This document shows, piece after piece, positions 51,637-61,200 of a stretch of DNA of 64,000 nucleotides (position 1 is its first letter; each line of letters opens with the position of its first letter). The position numbers and the translations under genes are program-made. Origin of the DNA: Thiobacillus denitrificans (GTDB taxonomy: Bacteria > Pseudomonadota > Gammaproteobacteria > Burkholderiales > Thiobacillaceae); the NCBI GenBank assembly GCA_002403375.1, contig DHHQ01000025.1:1-64000 (forward strand). The letters are read 5' to 3'. The notes beneath the pieces were generated by a model that saw nothing but the letters and a program-made list of their open reading frames with translations, did not search any database and was not told the DNA's origin.

Positions 51637-54111
51637 ATGCCCGACATCGCCGAACGCTTCCTGCGTACCCGTGCCGCGCGCTCCGTCGATGCGCTGCGGC
51701 GCTCGTTCGCCGACAACCTGTTCTATCTGACCGGGCGTTCCTTCGCCAAGGCGACGCCCGCCGACCTCTACACGGCGCTCGCGTACACCGTTCGCGACCG
51801 CATGCTGGACCGCTTCATCCTCACCGGCGAGGCCTACAAGCGCAGCAACGCCCGTGCGGTCTGCTACTTCTCGGCGGAATTCCTGCTCGGGCCGCATCTC
51901 GGCAACAACATCCTCAGTCTCGGCCTGCGCGACAACCTAGCCGACGCCCTGCGCGAGCTGGGACTCGACCTCGACGTGCTGCTGGAGCAGGAGCAGGAGC
52001 CCGGCCTCGGCAACGGCGGCCTCGGGCGGCTCGCCGCGTGCTTCCTCGACTCCATGGCGACCCTGGAGCTCCCCGCCATCGGCTACGGCATCCGCTACGA
52101 ATTCGGCCTCTTCGACCAGGTCATCAGGGACGGCTGGCAGGTCGAGGTCAGCGACGCCTGGCTGCGCGACGGCAACCCCTGGGAGCTGCCCAATCGCCAG
52201 CGGCGCTACCCGGTCAGGCTCGGCGGCCATACCGAGCACGTCACCGACGAACAAGGCCGCCTCACGGTGCGATGGGTGCCGGCCTACACGGTGTACGGCG
52301 TCGCCTACGACACGCTCATCCTTGGTTACGGCGTGCTCAACGTCAACCTGCTGCGGCTGTGGAAGTCGGAGGCGCAGGATTCGTTCGACTTCCAGGCGTT
52401 CAATACCGGCGACTACTACGGCGCGGTCGAGGCGATGGTGGCCGCCGAGAACCTGACCAAGGTTCTGTACCCGAACGACACCCCGGACTCCGGCAAGGAA
52501 CTGCGGCTGAAGCAGCAATATTTCCTGGTCTCCTGCTCGCTGCAGGACATGGTGCGCATCACCCTGCGCGACGTCGGCGACCTCGCCCGCTTCGCCGAGA
52601 AGTTCGTCGCCCAGCTCAACGACACCCATCCGGCGCTGGCGATCCCCGAGTTGATGCGCCTGCTGGTCGACGAATACGGCTATCCCTGGGAGCAGGCCTG
52701 GGACATCACCCGCCAGAGCTTCGCCTACACCAACCACACGCTGCTGCCGGAAGCCCTGGAAACCTGGCCGCTCGACCTGTTCCGGCGCACGCTGCCGCGC
52801 CATCTCGAGATTATCGAGGAGATCGACCGGCGCTTTCTGGACGTGGTACGGATGCGTTTCTTCGACGACGCGGCGCGCGTCGGGCGCATGTCGCTGATCT
52901 CCGGGGGCGCGCGGCCGCGGGTGCGCATGGCCCATCTGGCCGCGGTCGGCAGCTTCGCCATCAACGGCGTCGCGGCGCTGCACACCGAACTGCTGAAGAC
53001 CACCGTGCTGCGCGACTTCCACGACCTGTGGCCGGACAAGTTCAGCAACGTGACCAACGGGGTCACGCCGCGCCGCTTCATCGCGCTGGCCAACCCGCCG
53101 CTGGCGCGGCTGATCGAGGACGCCGTCGACGGCGACTGGCTGCGCAATCCCGAGGCCCTGCGCCACCTCGAGCCCTGGGCCGACGACAGCGGCTTCCGGG
53201 CGCGCTGGCGCGAGGTCAAGGCCACGGCCAAGCGGCAGCTGGCGGCGACCATCCGCGAGACCACCGGGGTCACGGTCGATCCCGACTCGCTGTTCGACAT
53301 CCAGGCCAAGCGCATCCACGAATACAAGCGCCAGCATCTCAACCTGCTGCACGTCGTCAGCCTGTACAGCCGGCTGAAGAACAGCCCGAATCTCGACGTC
53401 GTGCCGCGCACCTTCGTCTTCGGCGGCAAGGCGGCCCCCGGCTACCAGATGGCCAAGCTGATCATCAAGCTGATCCACGACGTCGCCGACGTCGTCAATC
53501 GCGACCCCCAGGTCAACCGGTCGATGCAGGTGGTGTTCATCCCCGACTTCAACGTCAAGAATGCGCAGCACCTCTATCCCGCCGCCGACGTCTCCGAGCA
53601 GATTTCCACCGCGGGCACCGAGGCTTCGGGGACCGGCAACATGAAGTTCGCGATGAACGGCGCGCTGACGCTCGGCACGCCGGACGGTGCGAACCTGGAA
53701 ATCCGCGCGGCGGTGGGGGAGGAGAACGTCTTCCAGTTCGGGATGACCGCGGGGCAGGCGAGGGCGCTGCTCGACGCGGGCTACCAACCGGGGGCCGTCA
53801 TCGAGGGCGATCCCGAGTTGCAGCACGCGCTCGACCTGATCGACAGCGGCCATTTCTCGCATGGCGACCGCCAGCTGTTCGCACCGCTCACCGGCAGGCT
53901 GCGGCACGCCGACCCGTACCTCGTGTGTGCCGATTACCGCGCCTACCTGGACTGCCAGGGCGAGGTCGACGCCCAGTCCCGCGACCGCGAGCAGTGGACG
54001 CGGAAGTCGATTTTCAACGTCGCGCGGGTCGGCCATTTCTCGTCCGACCGCGCCATCCGGGAATACGCAAGCGAGATCTGGCGGGTCGGCCGCGTTGCGG
54101 TCAGGGGCTGA
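51637..54111 (+). CDS. glgP: Glycogen/alpha-glucan phosphorylase
   Basis: 824 residues. Family blocks: YFSAEFLLGPHLGNNILSLG, LGNGGLGRLAACFLDSMATL, QLNDTHPALAIPELMR, TNHTLLPEALETWP and KRIHEYKRQHLN. The pyridoxal-phosphate lysine is K670 in EASGTGNMKFAMNGALT. It releases glucose-1-P from glycogen. The start lies 25 bases after xfp, so it is probably co-transcribed with ackA-xfp. Confidence 0.96.
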   Translation: MPDIAERFLRTRAARSVDALRRSFADNLFYLTGRSFAKATPADLYTALAYTVRDRMLDRFILTGEAYKRSNARAVCYFSAEFLLGPHLGNNILSLGLRDNLADALRELGLDLDVLLEQEQEPGLGNGGLGRLAACFLDSMATLELPAIGYGIRYEFGLFDQVIRDGWQVEVSDAWLRDGNPWELPNRQRRYPVRLGGHTEHVTDEQGRLTVRWVPAYTVYGVAYDTLILGYGVLNVNLLRLWKSEAQDSFDFQAFNTGDYYGAVEAMVAAENLTKVLYPNDTPDSGKELRLKQQYFLVSCSLQDMVRITLRDVGDLARFAEKFVAQLNDTHPALAIPELMRLLVDEYGYPWEQAWDITRQSFAYTNHTLLPEALETWPLDLFRRTLPRHLEIIEEIDRRFLDVVRMRFFDDAARVGRMSLISGGARPRVRMAHLAAVGSFAINGVAALHTELLKTTVLRDFHDLWPDKFSNVTNGVTPRRFIALANPPLARLIEDAVDGDWLRNPEALRHLEPWADDSGFRARWREVKATAKRQLAATIRETTGVTVDPDSLFDIQAKRIHEYKRQHLNLLHVVSLYSRLKNSPNLDVVPRTFVFGGKAAPGYQMAKLIIKLIHDVADVVNRDPQVNRSMQVVFIPDFNVKNAQHLYPAADVSEQISTAGTEASGTGNMKFAMNGALTLGTPDGANLEIRAAVGEENVFQFGMTAGQARALLDAGYQPGAVIEGDPELQHALDLIDSGHFSHGDRQLFAPLTGRLRHADPYLVCADYRAYLDCQGEVDAQSRDREQWTRKSIFNVARVGHFSSDRAIREYASEIWRVGRVAVRG

Positions 54112-54117
54112 AGGGGG

Positions 54118-54138
54118 TTCCGCGGCCGCAACGCGGAA
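54118..54138. terminator. Hairpin between convergent glgP and PAS-protein genes
   Basis: TTCCGCG (54118-54124), loop GCCGCAA, CGCGGAA (54132-54138). It sits in the 39-base convergent gap and could end both transcripts, but neither side has a T-run. Confidence 0.45.
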
Positions 54139-54150
54139 AGCGCTGGGCGC

Positions 54151-54582
54151 TCAGCGGATCGGCCGGGCGATCAGTGCGACCACGTTGGCGGCCGCGGGTT
54201 CGAGGCTGCGCACCAGCACGACCACGTTGTGGCTGTCGAGGCGGTTGATGAAGAGCTCGCTGAGGAAGGCGCCGCCGTCGCGGTGCCGGGCCTGGAACGC
54301 GACCGCGCAGTGGCACAGGTACGCCAGTCGCGCGTTGATGCGGTCGTCCAGCACCAGGTCGGTTTCGCCGAGTTGCGGCAGGAGCATGGAGATGTGGCTG
54401 CCGGTCAGCTCGTCCTGCCGGTAGCCGAACATCTCTTCGCAGGCCTGGCTGCAATCGCGGATCACGCCCAGGTCGTCGAGGGCGAGCATCGCCAGCGTGG
54501 CCGAGCCGGCGCCCGGAGCGCCGGAGGACAACTGCAGGTTCGCGCGGGGGGATTTCAGCTGCAGGCTGCGGGTCGTCGCCAT
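54151..54582 (-). CDS. Single PAS-domain protein
   Basis: 143 residues: a short Ser/Arg-rich lead, then one PAS domain (about 30-130) with LALDDLGVIRDCSQACEEMFGYRQDELTG (over two strands), GSHISMLLPQL and FQARHRDGGAFLSELFINRL, then a strand LVRSLEP. There is no output domain. The protein could be a sensor subunit or small-ligand/redox sensor working with another protein. The ATG at 54582 has GAGG five bases upstream; ATG at 54600 adds six residues and is also possible. Confidence 0.75.
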   Translation of the reverse strand: MATTRSLQLKSPRANLQLSSGAPGAGSATLAMLALDDLGVIRDCSQACEEMFGYRQDELTGSHISMLLPQLGETDLVLDDRINARLAYLCHCAVAFQARHRDGGAFLSELFINRLDSHNVVVLVRSLEPAAANVVALIARPIR

Positions 54583-54898
54583 GATGGCCTCAACAATCAT
54601 GAACAGGGAGGGCTCCCCGGGGGATGAATCCTGCGCCCGGAACGTTGCGTGCATGTGAAGGCAGCATGAAGGTTTTCCTGCACGGCCATTCGCGATGCCT
54701 GAGTCGATGCTAGAAACAAGGGAGTCCGGGCAGACATGAAACCTTAATAAGGAAACTTTGATGGAGCTGGTAGGGTGTGCCAGCGCATCTGTCCGTCCAT
54801 GGAGTCGCCCGTCGCTGCCTCGCGATTCGATTGCGCTGGCGGCATGCGGCGGTTCGCGCGGTGCGATCAATCTGTTTCAAATCTAAGGAGTAGCGGAG
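54583..54898. other. Intergenic region, divergent promoters
   Basis: About 315 bases between the minus-strand PAS gene and the plus-strand small helical protein. No supported gene is seen; the frame upstream of the PAS gene is open but has no protein-like composition. The stretch 54730-54770 is AT-richer and may hold the promoters. A TAAGGAG and a GGAG lie just before 54899. Confidence 0.5.
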
Positions 54899-55162
54899 AT
54901 GAAAAAGACACCCAGTGAAGCGTATCTCGAAAAAGCCAGGAAACTGCCCAAGGAAGAGGCCGAGCGCCTGCTGTCGCGGGCGCGGACGAAGCTCATGCGC
55001 CGGCTGGAGGACCAGAAAATGAGCGCGCTGGAAGTCGTCGCAATCCAGCTCGAAATCGAGGACGAAGAGCTCAGCGAGTGGCGGGAGAAGATGGCTGAGT
55101 TGCGGGAAAGGATGAAACTGGGCGACAAGGACAAGCCCAGGTCCTGGTCGGCGGACGACTGA
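54899..55162 (+). CDS. Small charged helical protein
   Basis: 87 residues, almost wholly helical and charged: MKKTPSEAYLEKARKLPKEE, RLLSRARTKLMRRLEDQKM, VVAIQLEIEDEELSEWREKM, then a polar tail. Likely an alpha-helical hairpin or coiled coil. No family recognised. GGAG lies four bases before the ATG and the codon use fits the genome, so I believe it is real. Confidence 0.7.
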   Translation: MKKTPSEAYLEKARKLPKEEAERLLSRARTKLMRRLEDQKMSALEVVAIQLEIEDEELSEWREKMAELRERMKLGDKDKPRSWSADD

Positions 55163-55321
55163 ACCGGGGGGCGCCGGCTCGAACGACAAGGGGCGGTCGC
55201 CGCGGCCCGCCTTCGCATGCAGCACTTCAATAATCACCCTCAACCCTATGTTTCACTTCAATAGATCTCGGCGTACGGCCAGCGACATTCATTCGAGAAG
55301 CCCGGGGACAGCAAGGACCGA

Positions 55322-55843
55322 ATGGAAGCGCTGAAACGCTGGAACGTCGACGGCACGATACTGACGTTGCGCCGGCTGGATGAGTCCGACACGGAAAGGC
55401 TGCTTGCCTTCGTCAGGGGATTGTCCGTTTCCGCGCGCTACTTCCGTTTCGGGCAGGGTGACTATGATCCTGAGCTGGACGGGGCTCTGCGGGCCTGCCG
55501 GCTCGATCGGGCGCAGGGACTGCACCTTGTCGTCGTGGCGCCCGCGGACGCGGGGGAGACCGTGGTCGGTTCCGCGCGATACGTGATCGAGGATGACCGG
55601 TCGAGTTGCGAGTTCGCCGTGGTGGTGGCGGACCAGTGGAATCACCACGGTGTCGGCCATCAGTTGATGGATGCGCTGCTCGATGGCGCGAAAGGCCAGG
55701 GCCTGAGAAAAATGGTCGGGCGCGTCCTGGCAAGCAATCTGGACATGCTCCAGTTCGCCAGGGCATGCGGGTTCGAGGTGTCCGACAGTCCGGAAGGTCC
55801 CTGGCTCAAGGTCGCCAGCCTCGATCTGCAATCACTCGCCTGA
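55322..55843 (+). CDS. GNAT-family N-acetyltransferase
   Basis: 173 residues. The order of elements is GNAT-like: TLRRLDESDTERLLAFVRGL at the start, SARYFRFGQ, VGSARYVIEDDRSSCEFAVVV (strands 2-4), the acetyl-CoA loop QWNHHGVGHQLMDALLDGAK (in place of Q/RxxGxG/A) and VLASNLDMLQFARACGFEV. The same domain is found at the C-terminus of some acyl-CoA synthetase-type PatZ proteins acting on Lys residues. Substrate unknown. Closeness to ackA/xfp hints at protein acetylation control, which is only a suggestion. Confidence 0.88.
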   Translation: MEALKRWNVDGTILTLRRLDESDTERLLAFVRGLSVSARYFRFGQGDYDPELDGALRACRLDRAQGLHLVVVAPADAGETVVGSARYVIEDDRSSCEFAVVVADQWNHHGVGHQLMDALLDGAKGQGLRKMVGRVLASNLDMLQFARACGFEVSDSPEGPWLKVASLDLQSLA

Positions 55844-55969
55844 TGCAATAGGCATCAACGCGCGACCCGAACCCACGCTGCTGCGGCAGCCCCGGCCGGA
55901 CCAGGCCCCGGGGACGCGCCGGGCAATGCGGCGGCAGGCGAGGCCGCTGAACTTTCCGGGGTTCGTCAT
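55832..55969 (-). pseudogene. Vestige of the lexA-divergent gene, next to imuA
   Basis: Reads MTNPGKFSGLACRRIARRV for the first 19 codons. That aligns with MMKLGKISPLAFSRMKQRG of the gene divergent from lexA (13639-13893), including the same SD (AGGAGA) and spacing to the SOS box. After that the similarity is lost and the frame ends after 45 codons. It is a decayed copy of the start of that gene. Confidence 0.6.
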
Positions 55970-56030
55970 GGGGTTCTCCTGCGCGGGAGAAGCGCCTCGC
56001 GTCTGGCGTTTTTCCGGCCGGGTATCTATA

Positions 56031-56046
56031 CTGTATATCCATACAG
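56031..56046 (+). promoter_or_regulatory. LexA-binding (SOS) box of the imuA-imuB-dnaE2 cassette
   Basis: CTGTATATCCATACAG is a perfect CTGT-N8-ACAG palindrome in the flanks, 17 bases before the vestigial lexA start. The sequence around it (GGCGTTTTTCCGG, TATCTATACTG) parallels the lexA promoter at about 13940-13970, so the two promoters share origin. Here only one box remains instead of two. Confidence 0.92.
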
Positions 56047-56063
56047 TATTCGGAGGAGGCCTG

Positions 56064-56144
56064 ATGCGAGACCCGACCTGCCACCGGTACAGGGCCATGG
56101 ACGACATCCCTGCCGGCGTGATCCGCAACGGAAATCCCCGGTGA
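56064..56144 (+). pseudogene. Vestigial lexA (26 codons) at the head of the mutasome cassette
   Basis: An ATG after GGAGGAGG encodes MRDPTCHRYRAMDDIPAGVI then RNGNPR and a TGA. Its first residues match LexA's MRDLTP and the end matches LexA's GVIRNGKSL, with the ~170 residues between missing. In many proteobacteria the operon is lexA-imuA-imuB-dnaE2, so this is a deletion remnant of lexA kept in frame. The TGA overlaps the imuA GTG (GTGA), so it may still serve as a leader peptide that couples translation to imuA. Confidence 0.75.
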
Positions 56145-56818
56145 CCCGCTCCCTGGAATCGGTCCTGCAGCACCCCGGCATCTGGCGAGGCAACCAGCGC
56201 GCGCAGACCGCTGCGGGGGCCCTGCCGACCGGCTTTGCCGCGCTGGACGAGGTGCTGCCGGGCGGTGGCTGGCCGCGCGGCGCGCTGACCGAGCTGCTGA
56301 TTCGGCGGCAGGGTATCGGCGAACTCAGGCTGCTCACGCCGACGCTGGCGCGCCTGCCGGAATCGGACGGCTGGCTCGCCTGGGTGGCGCCTCCCTACGT
56401 GCCGTACGCTGCCGCGCTCGCCGCGGTCGGCATCGACTTGAAACGGCTGCTGGTGGTGGCGCCGCCCTCCGTCGACGACGCGTGGTGGACGGCCGAGCAG
56501 GCGCTGCGATCCGGCGCCTGCGGGGCGTTGCTGGCGTGGCTGCGTGCCGCCGACGAGCGGCGCATGCGCCGCCTGCAGCTGGCAGCCGAGGCCGGCCACA
56601 CCTGGGGCGTGCTGTTCCGCCACGCGCGCGCTGCCGAGGAGCGTTCGCCTGCCGCGCTGCGGCTGCTGCTCGAGCCTGCAGCCGAAGGGCTCGCCGTGCG
56701 CATCCTCAAGCGTCGTGGCGGGCCGGTGAGCCGGCCCGTGATCGTGACGCTGCCAGCCACCGCGGCCACTCGCCGGGCGAGGCGGAAAACGCCTGCACTG
56801 TCGCTGGTTCATTCCTGA
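56141..56818 (+). CDS. imuA: ImuA, RecA/SulA-like mutasome protein
   Basis: 225 residues from a GTG overlapping the vestigial lexA stop. It resembles a degenerate RecA core: LPTGFAALDEVLPGGGWPRG near residue 28, ALTELLIRRQGIGELRLLTP, and WLAWVAPPYVPYAAALAAVGI. It lacks a true Walker A. ImuA works with ImuB and DnaE2 in SOS mutagenesis and lesion bypass. Controlled by the SOS box at 56031. Confidence 0.92.
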   Translation: MTRSLESVLQHPGIWRGNQRAQTAAGALPTGFAALDEVLPGGGWPRGALTELLIRRQGIGELRLLTPTLARLPESDGWLAWVAPPYVPYAAALAAVGIDLKRLLVVAPPSVDDAWWTAEQALRSGACGALLAWLRAADERRMRRLQLAAEAGHTWGVLFRHARAAEERSPAALRLLLEPAAEGLAVRILKRRGGPVSRPVIVTLPATAATRRARRKTPALSLVHS

Positions 56819-56854
56819 TCCGCATTTCCGAAGTTTCCCCGCGAGTGTGTCGTC

Positions 56855-58255
56855 ATGCTGTGGCTCGCTCTTCATTTTCATTCGCTGTCGCTGGAAGTGT
56901 TTTCCCGGGGCGCGGCCGTTCCCGACCCCCTGGCCGTCGTCGAGAAGCAGGGGGGGCGCACCTGGGTCATCGCCAGCAACGACGCTGCTGAAGCGCGTGG
57001 CGTGCGCGCCGGCATGGCCGCCTCGGCGGCGCAGGCGCTGGCGGACGGCCTTGTCCTGCGTCGGCGCGACCCCGAAGCCGAGCGCGAGTCGCTGGAGGGC
57101 CTGGCCGTGTGGGCGGGGCAGTTCACGCCTTCGGTCAGCCTCGCGCCGCCCGCCGGCCTGCTGCTCGAGATCAGCACCTGCCTGAGCCTGCATCGCGGAT
57201 TGCCCAACCTCCTGAGGCTGGCGCGCCGCGGCGTCGCAGAGATGGGCTATGCGGCCACGATGGCCTGTGCGCCGACGTCACACGGCGCCAGGCTCATGGC
57301 GAAGGCGGGCGTCGAGAAGGCCATTCGAGGGCCCGCGCGGCTGGAAAGCATCCTCGCCGTGCTGCCGCTCATGCTGCTCGACCAGCCGCCGGCGGTGCTG
57401 GAAGGGCTGGAAAGAATCGGTGCGCAAACCCTGGGGGACTGCCTGCGCCTGCCGCGCGACGGCGTGGCGCGCCGCTTCGGCCAGGCGCTCGTCGACGAAC
57501 TCGACCGCGCGCTGGGCAAGGTGCCCGAGGCACACGCTTTCTTCGAGCCCCCGGTGAGCTTCGAGCGGTCGCTCGAGCTGCCCGCGCCCGTCCATGATGC
57601 CGAAGCCCTGCAGTTCGCCGTGCGCCGCCTGCTGCCGGAGCTGGAAGGCTTTCTCGTGCTGCGTCAGGCCGGCGTGCAGGCGCTCGAGCTCGTCTGCCGC
57701 CACGAGCGACGCGACCACAGCGTGCTCAAGCTCGGTTTCGCCAGGCCCACGCGCGAGGCTTCCCGCATGCACTTGCTGCTGCGCGAAACGCTGGGCCGCA
57801 CGCGCCTGGAAGCCCCGGTGCATACCCTCGTGCTGCGTGCGCCGCTGGTGCTGCCGCTGTCCGGGTCGAACAGCGACCTGTTCCGCAAAGGCCGCGAGGC
57901 CGACGGCGACCTGCTGCTGGAGCGCTTGCGCATCCGCCTTGGCAAGGAGGCGGTCTACGGCGTCGAGACCGCTGCCGATCACCGGCCCGAGCGCGCCTGG
58001 CGGCCGGCAGACGGGCCGAAGCGGACGGGGCGGGCCAACCCCCATCGTCCGTTGTGGCTGCTGCCAGAGCCGCTGAGCTGCCGCGACGGAGGACTCAAGC
58101 TGACATCCGGCCCGGAGCGCATCGAAAGCGGGTGGTGGGACGGCGGCGACGTCGCCCGCGACTACTACGTGGCGGAAGACCGCAACGGTGCGCGGCTGTG
58201 GGTGTACTGCGACCGCGCAAGCGGCGAGTGGTACGTGCACGGAGTGTTCGCGTGA
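56855..58255 (+). CDS. imuB: ImuB, catalytically dead Y-family polymerase-like protein
   Basis: 466 residues. The Y-family fold is seen in MLWLALHFHSLSLEVF at the start, RGVRAGMAASAAQAL, and PRDGVARRFGQALVDELDRALG (HhH region). The metal-binding acidic residues normally in the first strand (e.g. DxDxFF in Pol IV) are absent, as expected for ImuB. The C-terminal part (about 330-466) contains the beta-clamp/DnaE2-contact region. It is the hub that links ImuA and DnaE2 to the sliding clamp. Overlaps the dnaE2 start (TGATG). Confidence 0.92.
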   Translation: MLWLALHFHSLSLEVFSRGAAVPDPLAVVEKQGGRTWVIASNDAAEARGVRAGMAASAAQALADGLVLRRRDPEAERESLEGLAVWAGQFTPSVSLAPPAGLLLEISTCLSLHRGLPNLLRLARRGVAEMGYAATMACAPTSHGARLMAKAGVEKAIRGPARLESILAVLPLMLLDQPPAVLEGLERIGAQTLGDCLRLPRDGVARRFGQALVDELDRALGKVPEAHAFFEPPVSFERSLELPAPVHDAEALQFAVRRLLPELEGFLVLRQAGVQALELVCRHERRDHSVLKLGFARPTREASRMHLLLRETLGRTRLEAPVHTLVLRAPLVLPLSGSNSDLFRKGREADGDLLLERLRIRLGKEAVYGVETAADHRPERAWRPADGPKRTGRANPHRPLWLLPEPLSCRDGGLKLTSGPERIESGWWDGGDVARDYYVAEDRNGARLWVYCDRASGEWYVHGVFA

Positions 58256-61200
58256 TGGCCTACGCCGAGCTCCACTGCGTCTCCAACTTCACCTTCCTGC
58301 GCGGCGCGTCGCACCCGGAAGAACTGGTCGAGCGTGCGCACGAGCTCGGCTACGCGGCGCTCGCGATCACCGACGAGTGCTCGCTTGCCGGGGTCGTGCG
58401 CGCACACGTTGCGGCGAAGGAGGTTGGGCTCAAGCTCATCGTCGGCAGCGAAATCGCATTCGGCGACGGCCAGCGCGTGGTCCTGCTGGCGACGAACCGC
58501 ACAGGCTACGGCAATCTGTCGGCGCTCATCACGAAAGGACGGCGCAGCGCGACCAAAGGGCGCTATGCGCTGTCGCTCGCCGATCTCGCCGACGGCGTGC
58601 CCGGCTGCCTCGCGCTGCTGCTCTCCGATCCGCAGCCTTCGCCGGAACACGCCCAAACCATCGCTGCATGCTTTCCCGGCCGCGCCTGGCTCGCGGCGGA
58701 ATTGTTCCGCGCACCCGACGACGCCGCCAGGCTCGCCGCGGCCGCCGCACTGGCGCGATCGGCCGGTCTGCCGCTCGTGGCAGCTGGCGACGTGCACATG
58801 CACGTCGCCGAGCGCCGTCCCATGCAGGACGTGCTCACCGCGATCCGTCTCGGCGTGCCGGTGTTTGACGCCGGCGACGCGCTCCATCCCAACGGCGAGC
58901 GGCACCTGCGCACGCCCGGCGACCTGGCGCAGCTCTATCCGCAGCCGCTGCTCGACGAGACGCTGGCGGTCGCCGCGCGCTGCACGTTCTCGCTCGACGA
59001 GCTGCGCTACGAATACCCGGCCGAACTCGTCCCGCCCGGCGTGACCGCGATCGCGCACCTGCGCGCGCTGACGGAGGAGGGCCTGCTCCGGCGCTTTCCG
59101 CACGGCACGCCGGACACAGTGCGCGGGCAGATCGAACACGAACTCGCACTCATCGAGGAGCTCAGGTACGAGCCGTACTTCCTGACCGTGCACGACATCG
59201 TGCGCTTCGCGCGGTCGCGCGGCATCCTGTGCCAGGGGCGCGGCTCGGCGGCGAACTCGGCGGTGTGCTACGCGCTGGGGATCACCGAGGTGAACCCGGC
59301 GTGCATGGCGATGCTGTTCGAGCGCTTCATCTCGCGCGAGCGCAACGAGCCGCCCGACATCGACGTCGACTTCGAGCACGAGCGGCGCGAGGAGGTGATC
59401 CAGTACCTCTACGCGAAATACGGCCGCGACCGCGCCGCGCTCGCCGCGACGGTGATCAGCTATCGCCCGAAGAGCGCGATGCGCGACGTCGGCAAGGCGC
59501 TCGGCTTCGACCTCGGACAGGTCGACCGGCTGGCGAAGTCGGTGGCGTGGTGGGACGGCCGCCAGGTGCTGCCGGAGCGCCTCGCCGAGGCGGGCTTCGA
59601 CCCGGCCAACCGCAAGGTCGCGCTGCTGATCCGGCTGGTCGACGAACTGGTCGGCTTTCCGCGCCACCTCTCGCAGCACGTCGGCGGCTTCGTCATCGCG
59701 CGCGGCCAACTGTCGCAACTGGTGCCGATCGAGAACGCGGCGATGCCCGAGCGCACCATCATCCAGTGGGACAAGGACGACCTCGACGCGCTGGGCCTCT
59801 TGAAGATCGACGTGCTCGCGCTCGGCATGCTCTCGGCGATCCGCCGCGCGCTCGACCTGGTGGGCGCGCGGCGCGGCCGGCCGTTCGCGATGCGCGACGT
59901 GCCGTCGGAGGACCCGGCGGTGTACGAGATGATCGGGCATGCGGATACGGTCGGCGTGTTCCAGATCGAGTCGCGCGCGCAGATGGCGATGCTGCCGCGC
60001 ATGAAGCCGCGCCGCTTCTACGACCTGGTGATCGAGGTCGCGATCGTGCGCCCCGGCCCGATCCAGGGCGGCATGGTGCATCCCTATCTGCGCCGGCGCG
60101 AGCAGAAGGAGCCGGTCACCTATCCGAGCGAGGAAGTGCGCGGCGTGCTCGAAAGGACGCTCGGCGTGCCGATCTTCCAGGAGCAGGTGATGCAGCTGGC
60201 CGTCGTCGCGGCGGGCTTCACGCCGGGCGAGGCCGACCACCTGCGCCGCTCGATGGCGGCGTGGCGGCGGAAGGGCGGGCTCGAGGCTTTCGAGCGGCGG
60301 CTCGTCGAGGGCATGCGAGAGCGCGGCTACCAGGAGGACTTCGCGCGACAGATCTTCATGCAGATCCAGGGCTTCGGCGAATACGGCTTCCCCGAGTCGC
60401 ACGCCGCGAGCTTCGCGCTGCTGGTGTACGTCTCCGCCTGGCTCAAGTGCTTTGAACCGGCGGCCTTCGCCTGCGCGCTCCTGAACAGCCAGCCGATGGG
60501 CTTCTACGCGCCCGCCCAGATCGTGCAGGACGCGCGCCGCCACGGCGTCGAGGTGCGGCCGGTCGACGTGCTGGCGAGCGAATGGGACTGCACGCTTGAA
60601 CAGGGGCCAGGATTCAGGGGGCAGGGGTCCGGGCTCGGCGGCGATGAGCGGGGGGCGCGCAATGGCGAGCGTCACTGCGAGGCGCCGCGCGACCAGGCAA
60701 TCCGGAAAACGATCCCGGCCTCGGCTCCGGCCCTGCGCCTCGGCCTGCGCATGATCAACGGCTTCTCCCTCGAAGGTGCCGCACGCCTGATCGCCGCCCG
60801 CGCGCAGCAGCCCTTCGACAGCGTCGACGACCTCGCCGTCCGCAGCGGCCTCGACCCGCGCGACCTCAAGTGCCTCGCCGCCGCCGGCGCGCTCGCGCGG
60901 CTCGCCGGCCATCGCCGCCAGGCCTGGTGGGACGTCGCCGGCATCGAGCGCGCCAGCCCGCTCGCCATGGCACGCGCGGAAGAGTCGCAGCCCGATCTGT
61001 TCCCGCTGACCGAAGGCCAGGACCTCGTCGCCGACTACGCGAGCCTCGGCCTCTCCCTCGGCCGCCATCCGCTCGCGCTCCTGCGCGACCGCCTGCAGCG
61101 CGACCGGATCGTCACCGCCGAGGCACTGCGACGCCTGCCGCACGGCCGCCTCGTCCGCGCCGCCGGCCTCGTCATCAACCGCCAGCGTCCCGGCACCGCG

